NCBI RefSeq assembly: GCF_002245625.1
Contig: NZ_NOIG01000009.1
Coordinates: forward strand, 62,001 to 126,000
Direction: 5' to 3'
DNA length: 64,000 nt
Origin: Acidovorax kalamii
Lineage (GTDB): Bacteria; Pseudomonadota; Gammaproteobacteria; Burkholderiales; Burkholderiaceae_C
A program made the translations under genes and the position numbers. Below the pieces are notes generated by a model. It worked only from the letters and a program-made list of their open reading frames with translations. It was not told the origin of the DNA and searched no databases. Positions 42,527 through 52,492 of the stretch are shown piece after piece (within the stretch, counting starts at the first letter, position 1; the number at the start of each line of letters is the position of its first letter).

Positions 42527-43807
42527 TTATTGCTTGCGCTGGATGATCAGGTTGCGCTTGGCATCCTCGGGGTAGGCAAAGGTGATGGCACCGTTCTTGA
42601 CCATGCCCATGACCAGCATGTTGCGCGTGATCGCGTCCTTGTCCTGCGCGCTGAAGGGCTTGTCGTAGGTGGTGACCACGCCGTAGTAGGTCTTCATCTT
42701 GCCCTCCAGCGATTCCTTGATGGCCTTGCCGTTCAGGTTGCCGTCGCGGATGCCGAGGAAGGAGTACATCAGCAGGTAGGTGGCGTCGTAGGCATTGGCC
42801 GCCGCCATGGGCACGGCCACCTTGCCCTGGAACTTGCGGGTGTAGCCCGACAGGAAAGACGCACGGCGCTCGTTGCTGGGCTCGGCGATGAAGGTCTGCA
42901 CCATGAGCGCGCCCTCGGCCGCATCCTTGGCGCCTTCGAGGAAGAACGGGAAGGACAGCGGCCACGGCCCGACCTGCGGCACCTTCCAGCCCAGCGCCTT
43001 CTTGCCGTTGGCGATGGTGGCGTTCTCCGGCCCCACGGTGTAGCTGTAGACCACGTTGGCGCCCGCGTTGCGCGCCGCCGTGAGCTCGGCCGTGAGGTCC
43101 TTCACCCCCAGGTCAAAACGCGCCACATGCACGGGCTTGAGGTTCTTGGCCGCCAGCGCGGCCACCACGTCGTTGTAGCCGCCTTCGCCATAGCCAGTCT
43201 TGTCGGCAAAGATGGCGACCTTGTCCCAACCGCGTTTGACGATGTCGTCCACCAGGAAAGGTGCCTGGATCGCGTCGCGCGCCTGCACGCGGAAGATGTA
43301 GCTGTCGGGCGCGGGGTACTTGGCCGTCACGGCCGTGCCCGTGGAGCAAGGCACGATGAGCGGGCTCTTGGCGTCCTGGAACAGGTCGATGGCCTTGAGC
43401 GCCACGCCGGTGTTGCAAAAGCCGATGGTGGCGACCACCTTCTCGGCCAGCAGCTCCTGCGAGACCTTGCGGCCCTGGTCGGGATTGGCCGTGTCGTCCT
43501 TGACGACCAGCTCCAGCGGGCGGCCCAGGTAGCCGCCCACGGCGTTGATCTCGTCCACCGCCAGCTTGATGCCGTTGAGCATGGGCACGCCAAAGTCGGC
43601 CGACGGCCCGGTGAACGGCCCCACCACGCCGATGCGCACGGGCGCGGTGCTGCCGATCTGGGCCTGCGCCGGGGCCAGGGCCCCACCGGCCAGCAGGACT
43701 GTGGCCACCACCGCCGCAACCGCCACCGGCCGCCAGGCGCGGGCGGGCGGGCGGCCGGGGCCCGATGGCGCAAACGGAATGGCGGCGGAAAAAGCGAAAG
43801 AGATCAT
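42527..43807 (-). CDS. Branched-chain amino-acid ABC receptor, LivK type
   Basis: A 426-residue periplasmic receptor of the LivJ/LivK fold. A long signal region ends LAPAQAQ near residue 50, then PVRIGVVGPFTGPSADFGVP opens the ligand domain and VIFADKTGYGEGGYND-like segments complete it. No permease or ATPase genes are adjacent, so it works with a distant ABC transporter or a related substrate (aromatic or amide compounds are common). It diverges from rep across 323 bp. Confidence 0.88.
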   Translation of the reverse strand: MISFAFSAAIPFAPSGPGRPPARAWRPVAVAAVVATVLLAGGALAPAQAQIGSTAPVRIGVVGPFTGPSADFGVPMLNGIKLAVDEINAVGGYLGRPLELVVKDDTANPDQGRKVSQELLAEKVVATIGFCNTGVALKAIDLFQDAKSPLIVPCSTGTAVTAKYPAPDSYIFRVQARDAIQAPFLVDDIVKRGWDKVAIFADKTGYGEGGYNDVVAALAAKNLKPVHVARFDLGVKDLTAELTAARNAGANVVYSYTVGPENATIANGKKALGWKVPQVGPWPLSFPFFLEGAKDAAEGALMVQTFIAEPSNERRASFLSGYTRKFQGKVAVPMAAANAYDATYLLMYSFLGIRDGNLNGKAIKESLEGKMKTYYGVVTTYDKPFSAQDKDAITRNMLVMGMVKNGAITFAYPEDAKRNLIIQRKQ

Positions 43808-44130
43808 GGGCGTGCGACCGGGGGCATGGAGTGGGGGAAACACCGCCCGGGGAGCGGGCGGGGGGTCGCAGCCAGTATCAAATTGCAAAAACAAAGCCCC
43901 TAGCGGGGTTTCCCGGAGCGTCGGGGCCCCGTGCCCTGCGGCGCCCCCGGCCCGTCAGCGCCTTGTCAGCCCGGCACAGAGCCCCCGGGCCGGTGGCTGG
44001 CAAGGGAATGGGTACGGGCGCGCCGGTATCATTGCGCGCTTCGCCGCCGGGCCCGCCCCTGTGGCCGCCGTCCCGGCCCGCCCCCCGACTCCCCTCTTTC
44101 CTTTTTCTGCGTCCCGCGCCCCCTGCCCCC
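43808..44130. promoter_or_regulatory. livK-rep divergent gap with a leader hairpin
   Basis: The 323-bp gap has no gene. On the minus strand, CCCC-GCTA-GGGG (43897-43908) extends to a 6-7 bp stem and is followed by CTTTGTTTTTGC, which looks like an intrinsic terminator inside the leader of the receptor gene, 85-100 bp before its start. It could be an attenuator. The rest is GC-rich with no recognisable signal. Confidence 0.4.
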
Positions 44131-46206
44131 ATGTCTGCCGGTCTCAATCTCGCCCAGCTCCAGGCTGTCCACTACACCGACGGGGCCTGCCTGGTGCTGG
44201 CGGGCGCGGGCTCGGGCAAGACGCGGGTGATCACCATGAAGATAGCCCACATGATCGAAAAAGGCATGGACCCCAAGCGCATTGCGGCCATCACCTTCAC
44301 GAACAAGGCGGCGTCGGAAATGCGCGAGCGCGCCGGGCACTTGATCGGCAAGCGCGCCAAGGATGTGCTGATTTGCACTTTCCACGCGCTGGGCGTGCGC
44401 ATGGTGCGCGAAGACGGCCATGTGCTGGGCCTCAAGCCGCAGTTCAGCATCCTGGATGCCGACGACGTGACGGGCATCCTGAAAGAGGCCTCAGGCGGCA
44501 CCACCGACATGGCCACCGCGCGCCAGTGGCAGTGGGTGATCAGCAAGTGGAAGAACATGGGCCTGACCTCGGCCGAGGCGCTGGCCCAGGCAGCGGACGA
44601 CAACGAGCGCATCATCGCCACGCTGATGGCGCGCTATGAAGAGCGCCTGGCGGCCTACCAGAGCGTGGACTTTGACGACCTGATCGGCATGCCGCTGCGC
44701 CTGCTGCGCGACTTCCCCGAAGTGCGCGCCAAGTGGCAGGCGGCGCTCTCGCATGTGCTGGTGGACGAATACCAGGACACCAACGCCACGCAGTACGAGC
44801 TGCTCAAGCTGCTGGTGGGCCCCAACGGCCACTTCACCGCCGTGGGCGACGATGACCAGTCCATCTACGGCTGGCGCGGTGCGACGCTGGACAACCTCAA
44901 GAAGCTGCCGGTCGATTACCCGCACCTCAAGGTCATCAAGCTGGAGCAGAACTACCGCTCCACCAGCGCCATCCTGCGCGCGGCCAACAACGTGATCGGG
45001 CCCAACCCCAAGCTCTTCCCCAAGACGCTGTTCAGCGAGCTGGGCGAGGGCGAGCCGGTGCGCGTGATCGACGCCGACAACGAGGAGCACGAGGCCGAGC
45101 GCGCCGTGGCCCGCATCCAGAGCCTGCGCGCGGCCAGCAACCCGCCGCCGGACTGGAAGAACTTCGCCATCCTGTACCGCGCCAACCACCAGGCCAAGCC
45201 GTTTGAAAAAGCGCTGCGCAAGGCCAACATCCCCTACAAGGTCTCGGGCGGCACGAGCTTTTTCGACCGCGCGGAAATCAAGGACCTGTGCGCATGGTTC
45301 CGGCTGTGGATCAACAACGACGACGACCCGGCGTTTCTGCGCGCCATCACCACACCCAAGCGTGGCATCGGCCACACCACGCTGGCGGCGCTGGGCGCAT
45401 TTGCCACGCAGCACAAGCAGAGCATGTTCGGCGCGCTGTTCAACGGCATGCTGCCCGCCGCTGTCCCGAAGCGCGCGATGGACGGCCTGCACGAGTTCGG
45501 CCGCTACATCAACTACCTGGAATACAGCGCGCGCCGCGTGCATGGCGCCGAGGAGTCGCGCACCTTTTTGAACGACTGGCTCAAGGAGATCGGCTACGAG
45601 CAGCACCTCTATGACAACGAGGACAGCGAGAAGGTGGCCGCAGCCCGCTGGAGCAACGTGATGGAGTTCTGCGACTGGATGGCCCAGCGCGCGGGCGGGC
45701 AGATCGACGACACGGCTGGCGCCGTGGTCGCCAAGGAGACCAAGAGCCTGCTGGAGGTGTCGCAGACCATCGCCCTGCTCTCCACCATCAGCGAGCGCGA
45801 GAAGGAGCAGGACATGGTCGTGCTCTCGACCCTGCACGCCAGCAAGGGGCTGGAGTGGCCCCATGTGGTGCTGGTGGGCGTGACCGAGGGCATGCTGCCC
45901 TTCAAGCTCGACGACGACGAAGGCCGCCAGCAGAAGGTGAGCGACGACACGCTGCAGCGCCTGCAGGAAGAGCGCCGCCTGATGTACGTGGGCATCACCC
46001 GCGCCCAGCGTACCCTGGCCGTGAGCTGGACCAAGAAGCGCAAGAAGGGCCGTGAGATGGTGTCTGCCCAGCCCAGCCGCTTCATTGCCGAAATGGGCCT
46101 GGACAAGACCACCGCGCGCGAAGACCCGCGCGAAAAACTCAAGGCCCTGCGCGCCGAGTTTGCCGCCAAGAAGGCGCTGGCCGCTGGCGCGCCCCCTGCT
46201 GCCTGA
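44131..46206 (+). CDS. rep: ATP-dependent DNA helicase Rep
   Basis: A 691-residue UvrD/Rep superfamily 1A helicase. Walker A is LAGAGSGKTRV, Walker B VDEYQDTN, then DDDQSIYGWRGA, QNYRST, TLHASKGLEW and GITRAQ. It unwinds 3'-5' and clears protein blocks ahead of forks, working with PriA-dependent restart. Its length and sequence style fit Rep rather than UvrD or PcrA. It lies 3.8 kb from priA. Confidence 0.92.
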   Translation: MSAGLNLAQLQAVHYTDGACLVLAGAGSGKTRVITMKIAHMIEKGMDPKRIAAITFTNKAASEMRERAGHLIGKRAKDVLICTFHALGVRMVREDGHVLGLKPQFSILDADDVTGILKEASGGTTDMATARQWQWVISKWKNMGLTSAEALAQAADDNERIIATLMARYEERLAAYQSVDFDDLIGMPLRLLRDFPEVRAKWQAALSHVLVDEYQDTNATQYELLKLLVGPNGHFTAVGDDDQSIYGWRGATLDNLKKLPVDYPHLKVIKLEQNYRSTSAILRAANNVIGPNPKLFPKTLFSELGEGEPVRVIDADNEEHEAERAVARIQSLRAASNPPPDWKNFAILYRANHQAKPFEKALRKANIPYKVSGGTSFFDRAEIKDLCAWFRLWINNDDDPAFLRAITTPKRGIGHTTLAALGAFATQHKQSMFGALFNGMLPAAVPKRAMDGLHEFGRYINYLEYSARRVHGAEESRTFLNDWLKEIGYEQHLYDNEDSEKVAAARWSNVMEFCDWMAQRAGGQIDDTAGAVVAKETKSLLEVSQTIALLSTISEREKEQDMVVLSTLHASKGLEWPHVVLVGVTEGMLPFKLDDDEGRQQKVSDDTLQRLQEERRLMYVGITRAQRTLAVSWTKKRKKGREMVSAQPSRFIAEMGLDKTTAREDPREKLKALRAEFAAKKALAAGAPPAA

Positions 46207-46212
46207 GAAGGT

Positions 46213-46737
46213 ATGAACGAACCCGCCATGCCCCGCACACGCCCCTCCCTCAAACCGCAGCTTGCCCTGCCAATAGCTATTATTTTGATAGCTATCAGCG
46301 CTTATCCAGCGCGCGCAGATGGCAAAAAAGACTCAAAGACCAGCACCGCCTGCCCGGCCGCCGCCGACATGGACCACCAGCACCTGCAAGGCCGCTGGCT
46401 GGCCGAGCTGCGGGCCCCGGCCGCAGAGGGCGCCACCCCGCCACCACCCACCACCGCCGTGCTGCAGCTGGGCCCCCATCCCGAGCTGGCACAGAGTGTG
46501 CGGGGCACCACGCAGCGCGGCAGCACCACGGCCCAGGTCAGCGGCGACGTGGACGATGGCGACCTGACTCTGGAAGAATCGATCAACGGCACGAACATCA
46601 GCGCCACCTGGACAGGCCGGGTGGTGGATGGAAGTTGCGGCAAGGAAATACGCGGAACATGGAACAACGCCCACCCCACGCCCCCGGCTCCCGCAGCCAT
46701 TCCGTTTGTGATGCGCCGGCAGGCGGGGTGGCAGTGA
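46213..46737 (+). CDS. Hypothetical secreted protein with an R1-encoded signal peptide
   Basis: A 174-residue exported protein. The signal peptide (positive n-region, then LALPIAIILIAISAYPARAD) is largely encoded by R1 copy J, with cleavage expected after ARA. The mature protein has DMDHQHLQGRWLAELR and a beta-rich part (LTLEESINGTNISATWTG) with a Cys pair (CP near residue 49, SCGKE near 142). It has a lipocalin-like or small beta-barrel look. No family recognised. It starts 7 bases after the rep stop and its stop overlaps the pldA start by one base. Confidence 0.65.
   Translation: MNEPAMPRTRPSLKPQLALPIAIILIAISAYPARADGKKDSKTSTACPAAADMDHQHLQGRWLAELRAPAAEGATPPPPTTAVLQLGPHPELAQSVRGTTQRGSTTAQVSGDVDDGDLTLEESINGTNISATWTGRVVDGSCGKEIRGTWNNAHPTPPAPAAIPFVMRRQAGWQ
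46272..46330 (+). repeat. R1 repeat copy J, encoding a signal peptide
   Basis: AATAGCTATTATTTTGATAGC, TATCAGCGCTTATCC, AGCGCGCAGATGG and CAAAAAAG match R1. It is read as IAIILIAISAYPARADGK. The frame matches copy D exactly: LIAISAY here and LIAASAL there. Confidence 0.8.
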
Positions 46738-47942
46738 TGTCCACCATCCACACGCCCAGCCGGGCAGCCACCGCCTTGGGCCCCCTGCACCACACGGCAG
46801 CCCTGGTGCTTTCGGCCTTGGCCGCCCTGGCCCCTGCGGGCGCCGTGTGGGCGCAGGCTGCGCCCGCCCCGGGTGCCGACAGCGCCTGGCGCCGCTGCAC
46901 CGCGCTGCCCGGCGACAACCAGGCGCGCCTGGCCTGTTTTGACCAGTGGGCCGCCGAGCAGACCTGGAAAGCGCCCGGCGCCTCGGCAGCCGACGCCGCC
47001 GCCACCACAACCGCCGTGCCCACCCCCGTGGACACCACGCTGCCCGCCACCCGCATCATCGAAGTGGCGCGCACCGAAGGCTGCCGCGACCCGCAGTACA
47101 GCGACCTCTCGCGCTTCTGGGAGCTGGAGTCGGGCAGCGACTGCGGCACCTTCAGCTTCCGGGGTTACCGCCCGATCACGGTGTCGGTGGTGGCATCCAG
47201 CAATGTGAACCGCCAGCCCACGTCGGACGCGCCCGACCATTCGGCCCTGACCTCCACGCCCTACCGCCGCACCGAGAACCGCATCCAGCTGTCGGTGCGC
47301 ACCAAGATTGCCCAGGGCCTGCTCACGCAGGGGCATCCCACGCTCAAGGATTCGGTGTGGTTTGGCTATTCGCAGCAGTCGTACTGGCAGCTGTTCACGC
47401 CCCAGATCTCACGCCCCTTCCGCACCACCGACCACGAGCCCGAGGTGATGTATGTCTACCCCACCACGGCGCAGCTGCCGCTGGGCTGGAAGTGGCGCTA
47501 CAGCGGCGTTGGCCTGGTGCACCAGTCCAACGGCCAGAGCAACCCGCTGTCGCGCAGCTGGAACCGCGTCTACCTGATGACCGGCATGGAGCTGGACAAC
47601 CGCTGGAGCGTGAACGCCAAGGTCTGGAAGCGTTTGTCTGAAAGCGCCGACAGCGACGACAACCCCGGCATCAGCGACTACGTCGGCCGGGGCGAGCTGG
47701 CGGTGTTCTGGAACGCCAACAAGGACAACACCCTGGGCGCCACCGTGCGCCACACCCTCGCGCGCAGCGACCGGGGCTCGGTGCGGCTGGAATGGATGCA
47801 GACCCTGGGCAGTGGCCTGTGGGGCGGCAAGAGCAACCTGCGCCTGCACACCGCGCTGTTCAGCGGCTATGGCGACAGCATGATCGACTACAACCGCAAG
47901 CGCACGGTGTTCAGTGTGGGGTTGAGTCTGGTGGATTTCTAG
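46737..47942 (+). CDS. pldA: Outer-membrane phospholipase A
   Basis: A 401-residue OMPLA-family phospholipase. An Ala-rich signal peptide ends AGAVWAQA, then a long linker, and the C-terminal 270 residues form the 12-strand barrel. GVGLVHQSNGQSNPLSRSWN supplies the catalytic His-Ser pair (the HQSNG motif) and Asn. It degrades outer-membrane phospholipids when lipid asymmetry is lost, usually as a calcium-dependent dimer. The N-terminal extension of about 100 residues is longer than in E. coli. It is coupled to the secreted protein before it. Confidence 0.88.
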   Translation: MSTIHTPSRAATALGPLHHTAALVLSALAALAPAGAVWAQAAPAPGADSAWRRCTALPGDNQARLACFDQWAAEQTWKAPGASAADAAATTTAVPTPVDTTLPATRIIEVARTEGCRDPQYSDLSRFWELESGSDCGTFSFRGYRPITVSVVASSNVNRQPTSDAPDHSALTSTPYRRTENRIQLSVRTKIAQGLLTQGHPTLKDSVWFGYSQQSYWQLFTPQISRPFRTTDHEPEVMYVYPTTAQLPLGWKWRYSGVGLVHQSNGQSNPLSRSWNRVYLMTGMELDNRWSVNAKVWKRLSESADSDDNPGISDYVGRGELAVFWNANKDNTLGATVRHTLARSDRGSVRLEWMQTLGSGLWGGKSNLRLHTALFSGYGDSMIDYNRKRTVFSVGLSLVDF

Positions 47943-47947
47943 AGGTC

Positions 47948-48060
47948 ATCCCCCTGAGGCGCTGCGCGCCTTCCCCCTTCTCTCGAATGGCTGCGCCATT
48001 CGGGAAGGGGGACGCAGCCCTCGCTGCGGGGCGGCCCTTGCTTGGCTGCCCTCGCTTGGT
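47948..48060 (+). repeat. R2 repeat copy 2
   Basis: CCCCCTGAGGCGCTGCGCGCC, TTCCCCCTTCTC, CATTCGGGAAGGGGGACGC and the CCCTCGCTGCGGGGCGGCCC tail. The first 20 bases and the GGGGGACGC block match R2 copy 1. An internal stem (CGAATGGCTGCGCCATTCG) makes this copy longer. It follows the pldA stop. Confidence 0.6.
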
Positions 48061-48310
48061 GCGTGCCGGTTTCGGAGACTGCGTGCACTGCCGAGAGCGG
48101 CAGAACAGCCTTCGGGCGCCGCTCACAACTCGTTACGACATCATCCTCAAGTTTTTCAAAACGGCGCCGACGCGCCGCCACAATGGCACGCGCAACGACA
48201 CCGGCAGGGCGCAGCCGCCACACACCCGATAAGCGCGGCTTTTTGGCCGCAATACCGGCCATTGCCTTGTGCGTGCACCCTCGAAAATGCGCCCAGAGAG
48301 GAACACACCC
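48061..48310. other. Gap between pldA and the next gene
   Basis: After the R2 element, this 250-bp stretch has no credible gene. GCGGCTTTTTGGCC near 48238 resembles the R1 tail read on the minus strand, but the rest of R1 is missing. A weak Shine-Dalgarno (GAGAGG) lies just before the next start. Confidence 0.4.
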
Positions 48311-48700
48311 ATGGACATGCAATACCAGCTCAAGGCAGGCAGCTACTACCTGTATGACATGCGCGAGGCGCCCAGCGCCGTCACGGGTGAACGCCGCTTC
48401 AAGCTCAAGACCGACACTGTGGCGATTGCGTTCGACAAGCACACGGGCGAGGTGCACCAGCATGGCAGCCCCACGCGCATCCAGTCGTGGGCCAACAACA
48501 CGCGCCGCCGCCTGCGCGCCGCCGGGGCGCAGGACGTGGCCAACGACATCGTGGTGGTGTCGGGCCCGCTGCCCGTGGACGAACTCAACAAATGCCTGTG
48601 GGTGCGTGGCTATGTGCGCCGCATGTTCTCGCGCCTGGCCACCCTGCCCCATGGCAAGCTGCAGCGGCCGGCGACCGAGCCGTTCCGCAAGGCGGCCTGA
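48311..48700 (+). CDS. Conserved hypothetical protein (129 aa)
   Basis: A 129-residue soluble protein beginning MDMQYQLKAGSYYLYDMREA. A basic middle (RIQSWANNTRRRLRAAG) and an all-alpha look suggest a nucleic-acid or regulatory role, but no family is recognised. Codon use matches the neighbourhood, GAGAGG lies upstream and the gene is on its own. It is convergent with a universal stress protein gene. Confidence 0.6.
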   Translation: MDMQYQLKAGSYYLYDMREAPSAVTGERRFKLKTDTVAIAFDKHTGEVHQHGSPTRIQSWANNTRRRLRAAGAQDVANDIVVVSGPLPVDELNKCLWVRGYVRRMFSRLATLPHGKLQRPATEPFRKAA

Positions 48701-48775
48701 GCCTCCCGCTTTTTATCCGTTCCCCCTCAGGGCCGCACACAGCGGCCCTCGTCGTTTTGGAGGCACCGAAGCGCC

Positions 48776-49255
48776 TCAGGCCTCGGCGTCCTCGGCCACG
48801 TCGCTGTCCACGGCCTCCAGCACCTCGGCATGTTTGACGATGGTCACGGGCACCGGGCTGGCGTGGGCCACCTCCTGCGACACCGACCCCAGCAGCGCGC
48901 TGGTGATGGCACCCTGGCCCTTGGCACCAATGACCACCATGTCGCAGCCCGAGCGCTCGATCATGTCCACCAGCGTGTGCGCCACATCGCCCACCCCCAC
49001 ATCGGTTTCGTAGGGCACGCCCGCCGCCTCCAGCAGCGCGCGCGCCGGGGCCATCAGGTGTTCGCCCGCCTCCAGGCTGGCGGCGGCGATCAGATCGGGG
49101 TCGCGCGTGGTGACCAGCTCGTACAGCGTGGCAGGCTCCTGCACGTTGGCCAGCACCATGGTGGCCTGCAGGCCCTGGCGCACCAGGGTCAGTGCGTGGT
49201 GCACGCCGTCCAGGGAGAGTTCAGAGCCATCCACTGCGATGAGGATCTTGAGCAT
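48776..49255 (-). CDS. Universal stress protein family
   Basis: A 159-residue UspA-type protein. MLKILIAVDGSELSLDG opens the fold; the ATP-binding loop GAKGQGAITSALLGSVSQEV with G-x2-G-x(8-9)-G-S is intact, so it is of the ATP-binding type. It is preceded by AAGGAGAACACC, a good ribosome-binding site. Usually induced in stationary phase or stress. It diverges from tgt. Confidence 0.9.
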   Translation of the reverse strand: MLKILIAVDGSELSLDGVHHALTLVRQGLQATMVLANVQEPATLYELVTTRDPDLIAAASLEAGEHLMAPARALLEAAGVPYETDVGVGDVAHTLVDMIERSGCDMVVIGAKGQGAITSALLGSVSQEVAHASPVPVTIVKHAEVLEAVDSDVAEDAEA

Positions 49256-49293
49256 GGTGTTCTCCTTGAGTGAGTCAGTGCAGACCAGTGTAG

Positions 49294-50541
<1,248 letters not shown>

Positions 50542-50557
50542 GGGCGCAGCCTGGGAT

Positions 50558-50618
50558 GCAATAGCTATATATTTGATAGCTTAAAAGGCAATCCCAACAG
50601 GCGCATAAGGCCAAAATC
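50558..50618 (+). repeat. R1 repeat copy K
   Basis: GCAATAGCTATATATTTGATAGC, TTAAAAGGCAATCCC, AACAGGCGCATAAGG and CCAAAATC match R1. It lies between tgt and a membrane-protein gene whose natural start is missing. Confidence 0.75.
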
Positions 50619-50660
50619 ATTCAGAAAATACTGCACTCCCTGCTGCGCTGGCCCGGTCGC

Positions 50661-51128
50661 GTGGCGGCGGGCCTGGCCAGTGGCGTGCTGGCGCTTCTCA
50701 TCCTGTTCGAAGAATGGGGCTGGGTCCCGCTGCAGCAGCTGCTGGCGCGCATCGGCCGCTGGCCGGGTCTGCGCTGGATCGAGGGCCGCGTGCGCGCCCT
50801 GCCGCCCTGGGCGGCCGTGGCGCTGTTTGTGCTGCCCACCTTGCTGCTATTGCCCGTCAAGCTGCTCGCGCTGTGGGCCATCGGGCGCGGGCATGTGGTG
50901 CTGGGCATGCTCGTGATCGTGCTGGCCAAGGTGGTCGGCACGGCGGTGGTGGCGCGGCTGTTCACCCTCACCCAGCCCGCGCTGATGCAGCTGCGCTGGT
51001 TCGCCTGGGCCTATGCGCAGGGGATGCGCGCCAAGCACGCGGTGCTGGCCCGCGCCCGCGCCACCTGGGCCTGGCGCATGGCGCGGGTGGTCCAGCGGCA
51101 GTGGAAGAAGCGGTGGCGCCTGCGCTGA
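50661..51128 (+). CDS. Hypothetical membrane protein, start uncertain
   Basis: At least 155 residues from GTG 50661, with two or three hydrophobic segments (ASGVLALLILFEEWGW, PPWAAVALFVLPTLLLLPV, and HVVLGMLVIVLAKVVGTAVV) and a basic C-terminal tail. The reading frame stays open upstream and encodes IQKILHSLLRWPGR, which looks like a real amphipathic start, but there is no ATG, GTG or TTG in frame there before R1 copy K. Either a rare start (ATT) is used or the repeat displaced the original start. Confidence 0.6.
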   Translation: MAAGLASGVLALLILFEEWGWVPLQQLLARIGRWPGLRWIEGRVRALPPWAAVALFVLPTLLLLPVKLLALWAIGRGHVVLGMLVIVLAKVVGTAVVARLFTLTQPALMQLRWFAWAYAQGMRAKHAVLARARATWAWRMARVVQRQWKKRWRLR

Positions 51129-51259
51129 GGCCCCGCCCCCGGAACCCGCACTGCGCGGCGCTGGCGCCTGTCACCTCCTTCGGTCACCATACGGGAGACC
51201 GGGCCCGCACGGCCTGATCCGCCCCTACCACTGCCACCACACCACCGCCACGCAGCGCC

Positions 51260-52402
51260 ATGGGTTTACAGCTTGACCTCCCCACCGTCCTCCTGCTCTA
51301 CAAGACCGCCCTGGTGGCAGGGGCGCTGAGCATTTTTCACGTCAGCCGCCATTCGTGCCGCCCCCGGGGGTTCAGGCCCCTGGCGGCGGCCTATCTGCTG
51401 CTGGCCATTGGCGCCGAGCTGGCGGGCCAGGGCGAGTACCAGATGCTGCCCCTGTGGCTGTGGACACACACCAGCCTGCTGCTGGGCACGCTGGGCTATG
51501 CACTCTTCTGGGCCGGTGTGCGGGCTTTGAGCGGGCGCCGGCGGATCCCGCTGCCGGTGCTGGCCGCCGTCCCCGGCGGCTGGCTGGCGCTGGGCATCAG
51601 CACGCAGTTTCCGCTCGACAACCTGCTGCGCGCAGGCGCATTCCACCTGACTGCGGCCGTGGCCCTGCTCGCATCCGCCCATGAGGTATGGCGCGACCGC
51701 CACACCGAGCCGCTGCCCTCGCGGGGGCTGCTGGCCGGGCTGTTGCTGGCCAGCGCGGGCATCTTTGCGCTGCAGCTGTTCCTGATTGCCACGCAGGCCA
51801 CCAGCCCGCTGGGGTTTGCCCGCGCGTTCTATGCGCTGATGTTCTGCCACTTCGGGGTGGCGCTTGTGGTGTCATCCCTGTCCAACGAGCGCGCCGAGGT
51901 GCGGCTGCAGAAGGTGGCGCAGACCGACACGCTCACCGGCATCGGCAATCGCCGCTGGGCCATGTCCATGCTGCCCGCGCAGTTGCCGGTGGGCAGCGCC
52001 ATTGCGCAGCTCGACCTGGACCACTTCAAGCACATCAACGACCACTTCGGCCATGCGGCGGGCGACCGCGTGCTGCAGGCGGCGGCCGAGGCGCTGGGCA
52101 ACCAGTTGCGCGGGTCGGACCTGCTGGCCCGCTGGGGCGGCGAAGAGTTCCTGGTCTACCTGCCAGACGCCCCCACCGAGCACGCCACCGCCGTGGCCCA
52201 GCGCCTGTGCTCCGCCGTGGCGCAGATCGAGCTGTCAGAGCGGGGCGAGAGGATCCCCGTCACCGTGAGCATCGGCCTGGCCTGCGTGACCCGCAGCGGC
52301 GGCCCCTGGGCCGACTGGCTGGGCGCGGCCGACCAGGCGCTGTACGACGCCAAACGCGCAGGCCGCAACCGGGTGGTGGTGGCGCCAGAGCGCCGCGCCT
52401 GA
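51260..52402 (+). CDS. Diguanylate cyclase, membrane-bound
   Basis: A 380-residue GGDEF protein that makes cyclic di-GMP. About six hydrophobic segments fill residues 1-210. The cyclase domain begins TDTLTGIGNRRWAMSM and has the active site RWGGEEFLVY. RGSD five residues before GGEEF is a complete inhibitory I-site (RxxD), so product feedback is expected. It is the first of two adjacent GGDEF genes. Confidence 0.9.
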   Translation: MGLQLDLPTVLLLYKTALVAGALSIFHVSRHSCRPRGFRPLAAAYLLLAIGAELAGQGEYQMLPLWLWTHTSLLLGTLGYALFWAGVRALSGRRRIPLPVLAAVPGGWLALGISTQFPLDNLLRAGAFHLTAAVALLASAHEVWRDRHTEPLPSRGLLAGLLLASAGIFALQLFLIATQATSPLGFARAFYALMFCHFGVALVVSSLSNERAEVRLQKVAQTDTLTGIGNRRWAMSMLPAQLPVGSAIAQLDLDHFKHINDHFGHAAGDRVLQAAAEALGNQLRGSDLLARWGGEEFLVYLPDAPTEHATAVAQRLCSAVAQIELSERGERIPVTVSIGLACVTRSGGPWADWLGAADQALYDAKRAGRNRVVVAPERRA

Positions 52403-52433
52403 ACCCGGCTGCAGCCGTGCGCCGGGCTGCGAT

Positions 52434-52492
52434 TGATCTAATTTTGATAGCAACACAACCAATACCATCGGGCGCAAGCGGCCGAAAAATCG
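52434..52492 (+). repeat. R1 repeat copy L
   Basis: TGATCTAATTTTGATAGC, AACACAACCAATACCATC, GGGCGCAAGCGG and CCGAAAAATC match R1. It lies 32 bases after the stop of the first GGDEF gene and before the second. Confidence 0.75.

Noticed and set aside
48232..48262. Partial R1 copy on the minus strand
   Set aside because: Only the GGCCAAAAA-like end matches; the GATAGC core and middle blocks are missing.
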